A stretch of DNA of 64,000 nucleotides from Bursaphelenchus xylophilus (taxonomy: Eukaryota; Nematoda; Chromadorea; Rhabditida; Aphelenchoididae), in assembly GCA_904066235.2 (NCBI GenBank), contig CAJFCV020000001.1:10287291-10351290 (forward strand), in the 5' to 3' direction. How positions within the stretch are numbered: position 1 is the first letter of the stretch; each line of letters begins with the position of its first letter. The notes under the pieces are model-generated. The model was not told the DNA's origin and ran no database searches. It saw only the letters and a program-made list of their open reading frames with translations. Below are positions 41,501 to 54,529 of the stretch, in pieces. Both the position numbers and the translations under genes were made by a program.

Positions 41501-41861
41501 GTGAATTGACAAGACATACACCATTCGAAAGCTAATCGCCTGAGATTTTAGCATGGCAAGTTTCAGCTTTTTTGGAATCAAATTGCGCCGACACTGGGCG
41601 AAACACTCTGATATTATACTAGACACCGGTTTTAAAAAAAGTGAATTAGTGATGAAGGAGTGAATTGACAAGACATACACCATTCGAAAGCTAATCGCCT
41701 GAGATTTTAGCATGACAAGTTTCAGCTTTTTTGGAATCAAATTGCGCCGACACTGGGCGAAACACTCTGATATTATACTAGACACCGGTTTTAAAAAAAG
41801 TGAATTAGTGATGAAGGAGTGAATTGACAAGACATACACCATTCGAAAGCTAATCGCCTGA
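38522..41861. repeat. 26-monomer HOR, unit 2 (first 21 monomers)
   Basis: Repeats monomers 1-21 of the unit at 34,388 in order. Every register mark is displaced by 4,133-4,136 bp: GAGAGTTTAGC near 38,682, AAGTGTCAG at 39,494, GCATGACAAG at 39,805 and 41,712, and GGAACCAAAC at 40,302. After monomer 21 the order departs: a Dg with CGCCCGCACT (near 41,901), Dg, Dg, then E, E(GCATGACAAG) and the same unusual Dg again (42,703). This marks a local 5-mer duplication (GCATGACAAG 41,712 to 42,506, 794 bp). Confidence 0.87.
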
Positions 41862-42337
41862 GATTTTAGCGTGGCAAGTTTCAGCATTTTTGGAATCAAA
41901 CTGCGCCCGCACTGGGCGAAACACTCTGATATTATACTAGACACCGGTTTAAAAAAAAGTGAATTAGTGATGAAGGAGTGAATTGACAAGACATACACCA
42001 TTCGAAAGCTAATCGCCTGAGATTTTAGCGTGGCAAGTTTCAGCATTTTTGGAATCAAACTACGCCCACACTGGGCGAAACACTCTGATATTATACTAGA
42101 CACCGGTTTTAAAAAAAGTGAATTAGTGATGAAGGAGTGAATTGACAAGACATACACCATTCGAAAGCTAATCGCCTGAGATTTTAGCGTGGCAAGTTTC
42201 AGCATTTTTGGAATCAAACTACGCCCACACTGGGCGAAACACTCTGATATTATACTAGACACCGGTTTAAAAAAAGTGAATTAGTGATGAAGGAGTGAAT
42301 TGACAAGACATACACCATTCGAAAGCTAATCGCCTGA

Positions 42338-44882
42338 GATTTTAGCATGGCAAGTTTCAGCTTTTTTGGAATCAAATTGCGCCGACACTGGGCGAAACAC
42401 TCTGATATTATACTAGACACCGGTTTTAAAAAAAGTGAATTAGTGATGAAGGAGTGAATTGACAAGACATACACCATTCGAAAGCTAATCGCCTGAGATT
42501 TTAGCATGACAAGTTTCAGCTTTTTTGGAATCAAATTGCGCCGACACTGGGCGAAACACTCTGATATTATACTAGACACCGGTTTTAAAAAAAGTGAATT
42601 AGTGATGAAGGAGTGAATTGACAAGACATACACCATTCGAAAGCTAATCGCCTGAGATTTTAGCGTGGCAAGTTTCAGCATTTTTGGAATCAAACTGCGC
42701 CCGCACTGGGCGAAACACTCTGATATTATACTAGACACCGGTTTAAAAAAAAGTGAATTAGTGATGAAGGAGTGAATTGACAAGACATACACCATTCGAA
42801 AGCTAATCGCCTGAGATTTTAGCGTGGCAAGTTTCAGCATTTTTGGAATCAAACTACGCCCACACTGGGCGAAACACTCTGATATTATACTAGACACCGG
42901 TTTTAAAAAAAGTGAATTAGTGATGAAGGAGTGAATTGACAAGACATACACCATTCGAAAGCTAATCGCCTGAGATTTTAGCATGGCAAGTTTCAGCATT
43001 TTTGGAATCAAACTGCGCCCACACTGGGCGAAACACTCTGATATTATACTAGACACCGGTTTTAAAAAAAGTGAATTAGTGATGAAGGAGTGAATTGACA
43101 AGACATACACCATTCGAAAGCTAATCGCCTGAGATTTTAGCATGGCAAGTTTCAGCATTTTTGGAATCAAACTACGCCCACACTGGGCGAAACACTCTGA
43201 TATTATACTAGACACCGGTTTTAAAAAAAGTGAATTAGTGATGAAGGAGTGAATTGACAAGACATACACCATTCGAAAGCTAATCGCCTGAGATTTTAGC
43301 GTGGCAAGTTTCAGCTTTTTTGGAATCAAATTGCGCCGACACTGGGCGAAACACTCTGATATTATACTAGACACCGGTTTTAAAAAAAGTGAATTAGTGA
43401 TGAAGGAGTGAATTGACAAGACATACACCATTCGAAAGCTAATCGCCTGAGATTTTAGCATGGCAAGTTTCAGCATTTTTGGAATCAAATTGCGCCGACA
43501 CTGGGCGAAACACTCTGATATTATACTAGACACCGGTTTTAAAAAAAGTGAATCAGTGATGAAGGAGTGAATTGACAAGACATACACCATTCGAAAGCTA
43601 ATCGCCTGAGATTTTAGCGTGGCAAGTTTCAGCTTTTTTGGAATCAAATTGCGCCGACACTGGGCGAAACACTCTGATATTATACTAGACACCGGTTTTA
43701 AAAAAAGTGAATCAGTGATGAAGGAGTGAATTGACAAGACATACACCATTCGAAAGCTAATCGCCTGAGATTTTAGCATGGCAAGTTTCAGCATTTTTGG
43801 AATCAAACTACGCCCACACTGGGCGAAACACTCTGATATTATACTAGACAACGGTTTTAAAAAAAGTGAATTAGTGATGAAGGAGTGAATTGACAAGACA
43901 TACACCATTCGAAAGCTAATCGCCTGAGATTTTAGCGTGGCAAGTTTCAGCTTTTTTGGAATCAAATTGCGCCGACACTGGGCGAAACACTCTGATATTA
44001 TACTAGACACCGGTTTTAAAAAAAGTGAATTAGTGATGAAGGAGTGAATTGACAAGACATACACCATTCGAAAGCTAATCGCCTGAGATTTTAGCATGGC
44101 AAGTTTCAGCATTTTTGGAATCAAATTGCGCCGACACTGGGCGAAACACTCTGATATTATACTAGACACCGGTTTTAAAAAAAAGTGAATCAGTGATGAA
44201 GGAGTGAATTGACAAGACATACACCATTCGAAAGCTAATCGCCTGAGATTTTAGCATGGCAAGTTTCAGCTTTTTTGGAATCAAATTGCGCCGACACTGG
44301 GCGAAACACTCTGATATTATACTAGACACCGGTTTTAAAAAAAGTGAATCAGTGATGAAGGAGTGAATTGACAAGACATACACCATTCGAAAGCTAATCG
44401 CCTGAGATTTTAGCATGGCAAGTTTCAGCATTTTTGGAATCAAACTACGCCCACACTGGGCGAAACACTCTGATATTATACTAGACAACGGTTTTAAAAA
44501 AAGTGAATTAGTGATGAAGGAGTGAATTGACAAGACATACACCATTCGAAAGCTAATCGCCTGAGATTTTAGCATGGCAAGTTTCAGCATTTTTGGAATC
44601 AAACTACGCCCGCCCCAGGCCAAAAACTCTGATATTATACTAGACACCGGTTTTAAAAAAAGTGAATTAGTGATGAAGGAGTGAATTGACAAGACATACA
44701 CCATTCGAAAGCTAATCGCCTGAGATTTTAGCATGGCAAGTTTCAGCTCTTTTGCAATCAAATTACGCCGACACTGGGCGAAAAACTCTGATATTATACT
44801 AGACACCGGTTTTAAAAAAAGTGAATTAGTGATGAAGGAGTGAATTGACAAGACATACACCATTCGAAAGCTAATCGCCTGA
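42338..44882. repeat. 6.2-kb-spaced segmental duplication, copy 1
   Basis: A block of 16 monomers repeated 6,200-6,201 bp downstream at 48,539-51,082. Rare marks coincide: GAATCAGTG (C for T) at 43,554, 43,713, 44,191 and 44,350 versus 49,754, 49,913, 50,391 and 50,550; GACAACGG near 43,850 and 44,488 versus 50,050 and 50,688; CGCCCGCACT at 42,703 versus 48,904. Differences seen are A-tract lengths and a few single bases, such as G at 43,619 versus A at 49,819. The block holds an internal 4-mer (B, E, D, E). Confidence 0.9.
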
Positions 44883-45994
44883 GATTTTAGCATGGCAAGT
44901 TTCAGCTTTTTTGGAATCAAACTACGCCCGCCCCAGGCCAAAAACTCTGATATTATACTAGACACCGGTTTTAAAAAAAGTGAATTAGTGATGAAGGAGT
45001 GAATTGACAAGACATACACCATTCGAAAGCTAATCGCCTGAGATTTTAGCATGGCAAGTTTCAGCATTTTTGGAATCAAACTACGCCCGCCCCAGGCCAA
45101 AAACTCTGATATTATACTAGACACCGGTTTTAAAAAAAGTGAATTAGTGATGAAGGAGTGAATTGACAAGACATACACCATTCGAAAGCTAATCGCCTGA
45201 GATTTTAGCATGGCAAGTTTCAGCATTTTTGGAATCAAACTACGCCCGCCCCAGGCCAAAAACTCTGATATTATACTAGACACCGGTTTTAAAAAAAGTG
45301 AATTAGTGATGAAGGAGTGAATTGACAAGACATACACCATTCGAAAGCTAATCGCCTGAGATTTTAGCATGACAAGTTTCAGCTTTTTTGGAATCAAATT
45401 GCGCCGACACTGGGCGAAACACTCTGATATTATACTAGACACCGGTTTTAAAAAAAGTGAATTAGTGATGAAGGAGTGAATTGACAAGACATACACCATT
45501 CGAAAGCTAATCGCCTGAGATTTTAGCGTGGCAAGTTTCAGCATTTTTGGAATCAAACTGCGCCCACACTGGGCGAAACACTCTGATATTATACTAGACA
45601 CCGGTTTAAAAAAAAGTGAATTAGTGATGAAGGAGTGAATTGACAAGACATACACCATTCGAAAGCTAATCGCCTGAGATTTTAGCGTGGCAAGTTTCAG
45701 CATTTTTGGAATCAAACTACGCCCACACTGGGCGAAACACTCTGATATTATACTAGACACCGGTTTTAAAAAAAGTGAATTAGTGATGAAGGAGTGAATT
45801 GACAAGACATACACCATTCGAAAGCTAATCGCCTGAGATTTTAGCATGGCAAGTTTCAGCATTTTTGGAATCAAACTACGCCCGCCCCAGGCCAAAAACT
45901 CTGATATTATACTAGACACCGGTTTAAAAAAAGTGAATTAGTGATGAAGGAGTGAATTGACAAGACATACACCATTCGAAAGCTAATCGCCTGA

Positions 45995-48856
45995 GATTTT
46001 AGCATGGCAAGTTTCAGCTCTTTTGCAATCAAATTGCGCCGACACTGGGCGAAACACTCTGATATTATACTAGACACCGGTTTTAAAAAAAGTGAATTAG
46101 TGATGAAGGAGTGAATTGACAAGACATACACCATTCGAAAGCTAATCGCCTGAGATTTTAGCATGGCAAGTTTCAGCATTTTTGGAATCAAACTACGCCC
46201 ACACTGGGCGAAACACTCTGATATTATACTAGACACCGGTTTTAAAAAAAGTGAATTAGTGATGAAGGAGTGAATTGACAAGACATACACCATTCGAAAG
46301 CTAATCGCCTGAGATTTTAGCATGGCAAGTTTCAGCATTTTTGGAATCAAACTACGCCCGCCCCAGGCCAAAAACTCTGATATTATACTAGACACCGGTT
46401 TAAAAAAAAGTGAATTAGTGATGAAGGAGTGAATTGACAAGACATACACCATTCGAAAGCTAATCGCCTGAGATTTTAGCATGGCAAGTTTCAGCATTTT
46501 TGGAATCAAACTACGCCCGCCCCAGGCCAAAAACTCTGATATTATACTAGACACCGGTTTTAAAAAAAGTGAATTAGTGATGAAGGAGTGAATTGACAAG
46601 ACATACACCATTCGAAAGCTAATCGCCTGAGATTTTAGCGTGGCAAGTTTCAGCATTTTTGGAATCAAACTACGCCCACACTGGGCGAAACACTCTGATA
46701 TTATACTAGACACCGGTTTTAAAAAAAAGTGAATTAGTGATGAAGGAGTGAATTGACAAGACATACACCATTCGAAAGCTAATCGCCTGAGATTTTAGCA
46801 TGGCAAGTGTCAGCATTTTTGGAATCAAACTACGCCCGCCCCAGGCCAAAAACTCTGATATTATACTAGACACCGGTTTTAAAAAAAGTGAATTAGTGAT
46901 GAAGGAGTGAATTGACAAGACATACACCATTCGAAAGCTAATCGCCTGAGATTTTAGCATGGCAAGTTTCAGCATTTTTGGAATCAAACTACGCCCGCCC
47001 CAGGCCAAAAACTCTGATATTATACTAGACACCGGTTTTAAAAAAAGTGAATTAGTGATGAAGGAGTGAATTGACAAGACATACACCATTCGAAAGCTAA
47101 TCGCCTGAGATTTTAGCATGACAAGTTTCAGCTTTTTTGGAATCAAATTGCGCCGACACTGGGCGAAACACTCTGATATTATACTAGACACCGGTTTTAA
47201 AAAAAGTGAATTAGTGATGAAGGAGTGAATTGACAAGACATACACCGTTCGAAAGCTAATCGCCTGAGATTTTAGCGTGGCAAGTTTCAGCATTTTTGGA
47301 ATCAAACTGCGCCCACACTGGGCGAAACACTCTGATATTATACTAGACACCGGTTTAAAAAAAGTGAATTAGTGATGAAGGAGTGAATTGACAAGACATA
47401 CACCATTCGAAAGCTAATCGCCTGAGATTTTAGCGTGGCAAGTTTCAGCATTTTTGGAATCAAACTACGCCCACACTGGGCGAAACACTCTGATATTATA
47501 CTAGACACCGGTTTTAAAAAAAGTGAATTAGTGATGAAGGAGTGAATTGACAAGACATACACCATTCGAAAGCTAATCGCCTGAGATTTTAGCATGGCAA
47601 GTTTCAGCATTTTTGGAATCAAACTACGCCCACACTGGGCGAAACACTCTGATATTATACTAGACACCGGTTTTAAAAAAAAGTGAATTAGTGATGAAGG
47701 AGTGAATTGACAAGACATACACCATTCGAAAGCTAATCGCCTGAGATTTTAGCATGGCAAGTTTCAGCATTTTTGGAATCAAACTACGCCCGCCCCAGGC
47801 CAAAAACTCTGATATTATACTAGACACCGGTTTAAAAAAAGTGAATTAGTGATGAAGGAGTGAATTGACAAGACATACACCATTCGAAAGCTAATCGCCT
47901 GAGATTTTAGCATGGCAAGTTTCAGCATTTTTGGAATCAAACTACGCCCGCCCCAGGCCAAAAACTCTGATATTATACTAGACACCGGTTTTAAAAAAAG
48001 TGAATTAGTGATGAAGGAGTGAATTGACAAGACATACACCATTCGAAAGCTAATCGCCTGAGATTTTAGCATGGCAAGTTTCAGCATTTTTGGAATCAAA
48101 CTACGCCCGCCCCAGGCCAAAAACTCTGATATTATACTAGACACCGGTTTTAAAAAAAAGTGAATTAGTGATGAAGGAGTGAATTGACAAGACATACACC
48201 ATTCGAAAGCTAATCGCCTGAGATTTTAGCGTGGCAAGTTTCAGCATTTTTGGAATCAAACTGCGCCCACACTGGGCGAAACACTCTGATATTATACTAG
48301 ACACCGGTTTAAAAAAAGTGAATTAGTGATGAAGGAGTGAATTGACAAGACATACACCATTCGAAAGCTAATCGCCTGAGATTTTAGCGTGGCAAGTTTC
48401 AGCATTTTTGGAATCAAACTACGCCCGCCCCAGGCCAAAAACTCTGATATTATACTAGACACCGGTTTTAAAAAAAGTGAATTAGTGATGAAGGAGTGAA
48501 TTGACAAGACATACACCATTCGAAAGCTAATCGCCTGAGATTTTAGCATGGCAAGTTTCAGCTTTTTTGGAATCAAATTGCGCCGACACTGGGCGAAACA
48601 CTCTGATATTATACTAGACACCGGTTTTAAAAAAAGTGAATTAGTGATGAAGGAGTGAATTGACAAGACATACACCATTCGAAAGCTAATCGCCTGAGAT
48701 TTTAGCATGACAAGTTTCAGCTTTTTTGGAATCAAATTGCGCCGACACTGGGCGAAACACTCTGATATTATACTAGACACCGGTTTTAAAAAAAGTGAAT
48801 TAGTGATGAAGGAGTGAATTGACAAGACATACACCATTCGAAAGCTAATCGCCTGA
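45995..48856. repeat. 26-monomer HOR, displaced shortened copy
   Basis: Third copy of the 26-mer series, about 7,314 bp (46 monomers) beyond unit 2: AAGTGTCAG at 46,809 versus 39,494, and GCATGACAAG at 47,119 versus 39,805. It runs CB, D, A, A, Dg, A(AAGTGTCAG), A, E, Dg, Dg, D, A, A, A, Dg, Ag, E, E. One of the three early A monomers and the Dg, Dg pair before the E pair are missing. It lacks GAGAGTTTAGC and GGAACCAAAC, so those two variants arose in units 1 and 2 or were lost here. Confidence 0.8.
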
Positions 48857-51082
48857 GATTTTAGCGTGGCAAGTTTCAGCATTTTTGGAATCAAACTGCG
48901 CCCGCACTGGGCGAAACACTCTGATATTATACTAGACACCGGTTTAAAAAAAGTGAATTAGTGATGAAGGAGTGAATTGACAAGACATACACCATTCGAA
49001 AGCTAATCGCCTGAGATTTTAGCGTGGCAAGTTTCAGCATTTTTGGAATCAAACTACGCCCACACTGGGCGAAACACTCTGATATTATACTAGACACCGG
49101 TTTTAAAAAAAGTGAATTAGTGATGAAGGAGTGAATTGACAAGACATACACCATTCGAAAGCTAATCGCCTGAGATTTTAGCATGGCAAGTTTCAGCATT
49201 TTTGGAATCAAACTGCGCCCACACTGGGCGAAACACTCTGATATTATACTAGACACCGGTTTTAAAAAAAGTGAATTAGTGATGAAGGAGTGAATTGACA
49301 AGACATACACCATTCGAAAGCTAATCGCCTGAGATTTTAGCATGGCAAGTTTCAGCATTTTTGGAATCAAACTACGCCCACACTGGGCGAAACACTCTGA
49401 TATTATACTAGACACCGGTTTTAAAAAAAGTGAATTAGTGATGAAGGAGTGAATTGACAAGACATACACCATTCGAAAGCTAATCGCCTGAGATTTTAGC
49501 GTGGCAAGTTTCAGCTTTTTTGGAATCAAATTGCGCCGACACTGGGCGAAACACTCTGATATTATACTAGACACCGGTTTTAAAAAAAGTGAATTAGTGA
49601 TGAAGGAGTGAATTGACAAGACATACACCATTCGAAAGCTAATCGCCTGAGATTTTAGCATGGCAAGTTTCAGCATTTTTGGAATCAAATTGCGCCGACA
49701 CTGGGCGAAACACTCTGATATTATACTAGACACCGGTTTTAAAAAAAGTGAATCAGTGATGAAGGAGTGAATTGACAAGACATACACCATTCGAAAGCTA
49801 ATCGCCTGAGATTTTAGCATGGCAAGTTTCAGCTTTTTTGGAATCAAATTGCGCCGACACTGGGCGAAACACTCTGATATTATACTAGACACCGGTTTTA
49901 AAAAAAGTGAATCAGTGATGAAGGAGTGAATTGACAAGACATACACCATTCGAAAGCTAATCGCCTGAGATTTTAGCATGGCAAGTTTCAGCATTTTTGG
50001 AATCAAACTACGCCCACACTGGGCGAAACACTCTGATATTATACTAGACAACGGTTTTAAAAAAAGTGAATTAGTGATGAAGGAGTGAATTGACAAGACA
50101 TACACCATTCGAAAGCTAATCGCCTGAGATTTTAGCGTGGCAAGTTTCAGCTTTTTTGGAATCAAATTGCGCCGACACTGGGCGAAACACTCTGATATTA
50201 TACTAGACACCGGTTTTAAAAAAAAGTGAATTAGTGATGAAGGAGTGAATTGACAAGACATACACCATTCGAAAGCTAATCGCCTGAGATTTTAGCATGG
50301 CAAGTTTCAGCATTTTTGGAATCAAATTGCGCCGACACTGGGCGAAACACTCTGATATTATACTAGACACCGGTTTTAAAAAAAGTGAATCAGTGATGAA
50401 GGAGTGAATTGACAAGACATACACCATTCGAAAGCTAATCGCCTGAGATTTTAGCATGGCAAGTTTCAGCTTTTTTGGAATCAAATTGCGCCGACACTGG
50501 GCGAAACACTCTGATATTATACTAGACACCGGTTTTAAAAAAAGTGAATCAGTGATGAAGGAGTGAATTGACAAGACATACACCATTCGAAAGCTAATCG
50601 CCTGAGATTTTAGCATGGCAAGTTTCAGCATTTTTGGAATCAAACTACGCCCACACTGGGCGAAACACTCTGATATTATACTAGACAACGGTTTTAAAAA
50701 AAGTGAATTAGTGATGAAGGAGTGAATTGACAAGACATACACCATTCGAAAGCTAATCGCCTGAGATTTTAGCATGGCAAGTTTCAGCATTTTTGGAATC
50801 AAACTACGCCCGCCCCAGGCCAAAAACTCTGATATTATACTAGACACCGGTTTTAAAAAAAGTGAATTAGTGATGAAGGAGTGAATTGACAAGACATACA
50901 CCATTCGAAAGCTAATCGCCTGAGATTTTAGCATGGCAAGTTTCAGCTCTTTTGCAATCAAATTACGCCGACACTGGGCGAAAAACTCTGATATTATACT
51001 AGACACCGGTTTTAAAAAAAGTGAATTAGTGATGAAGGAGTGAATTGACAAGACATACACCATTCGAAAGCTAATCGCCTGA
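48539..51082. repeat. 6.2-kb-spaced segmental duplication, copy 2
   Basis: Counterpart of 42,338-44,882 with all eight shared GAATCAGTG/GACAACGG sites at constant 6,200-bp spacing. The two copies part inside a monomer. At 51,083 the monomer is a normal E, whereas at 44,883 it starts as E (CTTTTTTGG) and switches to an A right half (CTACGCCCGCCCCAGG). The breakpoint therefore falls within the cassette around 44,912-44,930. Confidence 0.88.
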
Positions 51083-51241
51083 GATTTTAGCATGGCAAGT
51101 TTCAGCTTTTTTGGAATCAAATTGCGCCGACACTGGGCGAAACACTCTGATATTATACTAGACACCGGTTTTAAAAAAAGTGAATTAGTCATGAAGGAGT
51201 GAATTGACAAGACATACACCATTCGAAAGCTAATCGCCTGA

Positions 51242-54200
51242 GATTTTAGCATGGCAAGTTTCAGCTCTTTTGCAATCAAATTACGCCGACACTGGGCGAA
51301 AAACTCTGATATTATACTAGATACCGGTTTTAAAAAAAAGTGAATTAGTGATGACGGAGTGAATTGACAAGACATACACCATTCGAAAGCTAATCGCCTG
51401 AGAATTTAGCATGGCAAGTTTCAGCTCTTTTGCAATCAAATTACGCCGACACTGGGCGAAAAACACTGATATTATACTAGATACCGGTTTTAAAAAAAGT
51501 GAATTAGTGATGACGGAGTGAATTGACAAGACATACACCATTCGAAAGCTAATCGCCTGAGAATTTAGCATGGCAAGTTTCAGCTCTTTTGCAATCAAAT
51601 TACGCCGACACTGGGCGAAAAACACTGATATTATACTAGATACCGGTTTTAAAAAAAGTGAATTAGTGATGACGGAGTGAATTGACAAGACATACGCCAT
51701 TCGAAAGCTAATCGCCTGAGATTTTAGCATGGCAAGTTTCAGCTCTTTTGCAATCAAATTACGCCGACACTGGGCGAAAAACTCTGATATTATACTAGAT
51801 ACCGGTTTTAAAAAAAAGTGAATTAGTGATGACGGAGTGAATTGACAAGACATACGCCATTCGAAAGCTAATCGCCTGAGATTTTAGCATGGCAAGTTTC
51901 AGCTCTTTTGGAGTCAAATCACGCCGCCCCAGGCCAAAAACTCTGATATTATACTAGACACCGGTTTAAAAAAAAAGTGAATTAGTGATGACAGAGTGAA
52001 TTGACAAGACGTACACCATTCGAAAGCTAATCGCCTGAGATTTTAGCATGGCAAGTTTCAGCTTTTTTGGAATCAAACTACGCCCACACTGGGCGAAACA
52101 CTCTGATATTATACTAGACACCGGTTTTAAAAAAAGTGAATTAGTGATGACGGAGTGAATTGACAAGACATACGCCATTCGAAAGCTAATCGCCTGAGAT
52201 TTTAGCATGGCAAGTTTCAGCTCTTTTGCAATCAAATTACGCCGACACTGGGCGAAAAACTCTGATATTATACTAGATACCGGTTTTAAAAAAAAGTGAA
52301 TTAGTGATGAAGGAGTGAATTGACAAGACATACACCATTCGAAAGCTAATCGCCTGAGAATTTAGCATGGCAAGTTTCAGCTCTTTTGCAATCAAATTAC
52401 GCCGACACTGGGCGAAAAACACTGATATTATACTAGATACCGGTTTTAAAAAAAGTGAATTAGTGATGACGGAGTGAATTGACAAGACATACGCCATTCG
52501 AAAGCTAATCGCCTGAGATTTTAGCATGGCAAGTTTCAGCTCTTTTGCAATCAAATTACGCCGACACTGGGCGAAAAACTCTGATATTATACTAGATACC
52601 GGTTTTAAAAAAAGTGAATTAGTGATGACGGAGTGAATTGACAAGACATACGCCATTCGAAAGCTAATCGCCTGAGATTTTAGCATGGCAAGTTTCAGCT
52701 CTTTTGGAATCAAATCACGCCGCCCCAGGCCAAAAACTCTGATATTATACTAGACACCGGTTTAAAAAAAAAGTGAATTAGTGATGACAGAGTGAATTGA
52801 CAAGACATACACCATTCGAAAGCTAATCGCCTGAGATTTTAGCATGGCAAGTTTCAGCTCTTTTGGAATCAAATCACGCCGCCCCAGGCCAAAAACTCTG
52901 ATATTATACTAGACACCGGTTTAAAAAAAGTGAATTAGTGATGACAGAGTGAATTGACAAGACATACACCGTTCAAAAGCTAATCGCCTGAGATTTTAGC
53001 ATGGCAAGTTTCAGCTCTTTTGCAATCAAATTACGCCGACACTGGGCGAAAAACTCTGATATTATACTAGATACCGGTTTAAAAAAAAAGTGAATTAGTG
53101 ATGACAGAGTGAATTGACAAGACATACACCATTCGAAAGCTAATCGCCTGAGATTTTAGCATGGCAAGTTTCAGCTCTTTTGCAATCAAATTACGCCGAC
53201 ACTGGGCGAAAAACTCTGATATTATACTAGATACCGGTTTTAAAAAAAAGTGAATTAGTGATGAAGGAGTGAATTGACAAGACATACACCATTCGAAAGC
53301 TAATCGCCTGAGAATTTAGCATGGCAAGTTTCAGCTCTTTTGCAATCAAATTACGCCGACACTGGGCGAAAAACTCTGATACTATACTAGATACCGGTTT
53401 TAAAAAAAGTGAATTAGTGATGACGGAGTGAATTGACAAGACATACGCCATTCGAAAGCTAATCGCCTGAGATTTTAGCATGGCAAGTTTCAGCTCTTTT
53501 GCAATCAAATTACGCCGACACTGGGCGAAAAACTCTGATACTATACTAGATACCGGTTTTAAAAAAAAGTGAATTAGTGATGACGGAGTGAATTGACAAG
53601 ACATACGCCATTCGAAAGCTAATCGCCTGAGATTTTAGCATGGCAAGTTTCAGCTCTTTTGCAATCAAATTACGCCGACACTGGGCGAAAAATTCTGATA
53701 TTATACTAGATACCGGTTTTAAAAAAAGTGAATTAGTGATGACGGAGTGAATTGACAAGACATACGCCATTCGAAAGCTAATCGCCTGAGATTTTAGCAT
53801 GGCAAGTTTCAGCATTTTTGGAATCAAACTACGCCCGCCCCAGGCCAAAAACTCTGATATTATACTAGACACCGGTTTTAAAAAAAAGTGAATTAGTGAT
53901 GAAGGAGTGAATTGACAAGACATACGCCATTCGAAAGCTAATCGCCTGAGATTTTAGCATGGCAAGTTTCAGCTCTTTTGCAATCAAATTACGCCGACAC
54001 TGGGCGAAAAACTCTGATATTATACTAGATACCGGTTTTAAAAAAAAGTGAATTAGTGATGACGGAGTGAATTGACAAGACATACACCATTCGAAAGCTA
54101 ATCGCCTGAGATTTTAGCATGGCGAGTTTCAGCTTTTTTGGAATCAAACTACGCCCACACTGGGCGAAACACTCTGATATTATACTAGACACCGGTTTTA

Positions 54201-54529
54201 AAAAAAAGTGAATTAGTGATGACGGAGTGAATTGACAAGACAATCGCCATTCGAAAGCTAATCGCCTGAGATTTTAGTGTGGCAAGTTTCAGCATTTTTG
54301 GAATCAAACTACGCCCACACTGGGCGAAACACTCTGATATTATACTAGACACCGGTTTTAAAAAAAGTGAATTAGTGATGAAGGAGTGAATTGACAAGAC
54401 AATCGCCATTCGAAAGCTAATCGCCTGAGATTTTAGTGTGGCAAGTTTCAGCATTTTTGGAATCAAACTACGCCCACACTGGGCGAAACACTCTGATATT
54501 ATACTAGACACCGGTTTTAAAAAAAAGTG
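51242..54529. repeat. Satellite domain 6: divergent C-rich block
   Basis: About 20 monomers, nearly all C, with several private variant groups: GAGAATTTAGC plus AAAACACTGAT (51,402, 51,562 and 52,358), ACTATACTAG (53,381 and 53,540), AATTCTGAT (53,692), and F cassettes CTCTTTTGG...ATCACGCCGCCCCAGG near 51,903, 52,701 and 52,860. F monomers carry T3A7-9 tracts and GATGACAGAG. The first two GAGAATTTAGC monomers look identical and adjacent. From 54,100 the block changes to D and E-left/D-right monomers, and the last two before the insertion carry GTGTGG and GACAATCGCC. Few A or B monomers occur. Confidence 0.85.
54522..54529. repeat. Target-site duplication, left
   Basis: AAAAAGTG directly before the insertion. 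It is the 3' part of the T4A8 tract plus GTG of the host monomer and is identical to 54,876-54,883. Confidence 0.92.

Larger units (their letters stand above)
1..54529. repeat. 159-bp satellite array, left part
   Basis: Uninterrupted head-to-tail tandem array. GATTTTAGC recurs at 1, 160, 319, 478, 637, 796 and 955, giving a 159-bp period that holds throughout, apart from 158- and 160-bp monomers made by indels in one A tract and a few cassette indels. About 340 monomers lie here. No monomer is inverted and no unrelated DNA is present before 54,530. Monomers differ mainly at positions 25-70, which allows sorting into recurring types (A, B, C, D, E and chimeras) whose order forms higher-order repeats. 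No gene is visible. Stops are dense in the forward frames, and the one open reverse frame is a by-product of the period. Satellite identity is certain from the sequence. Chromosomal location and function are unknown. Confidence 0.98.
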
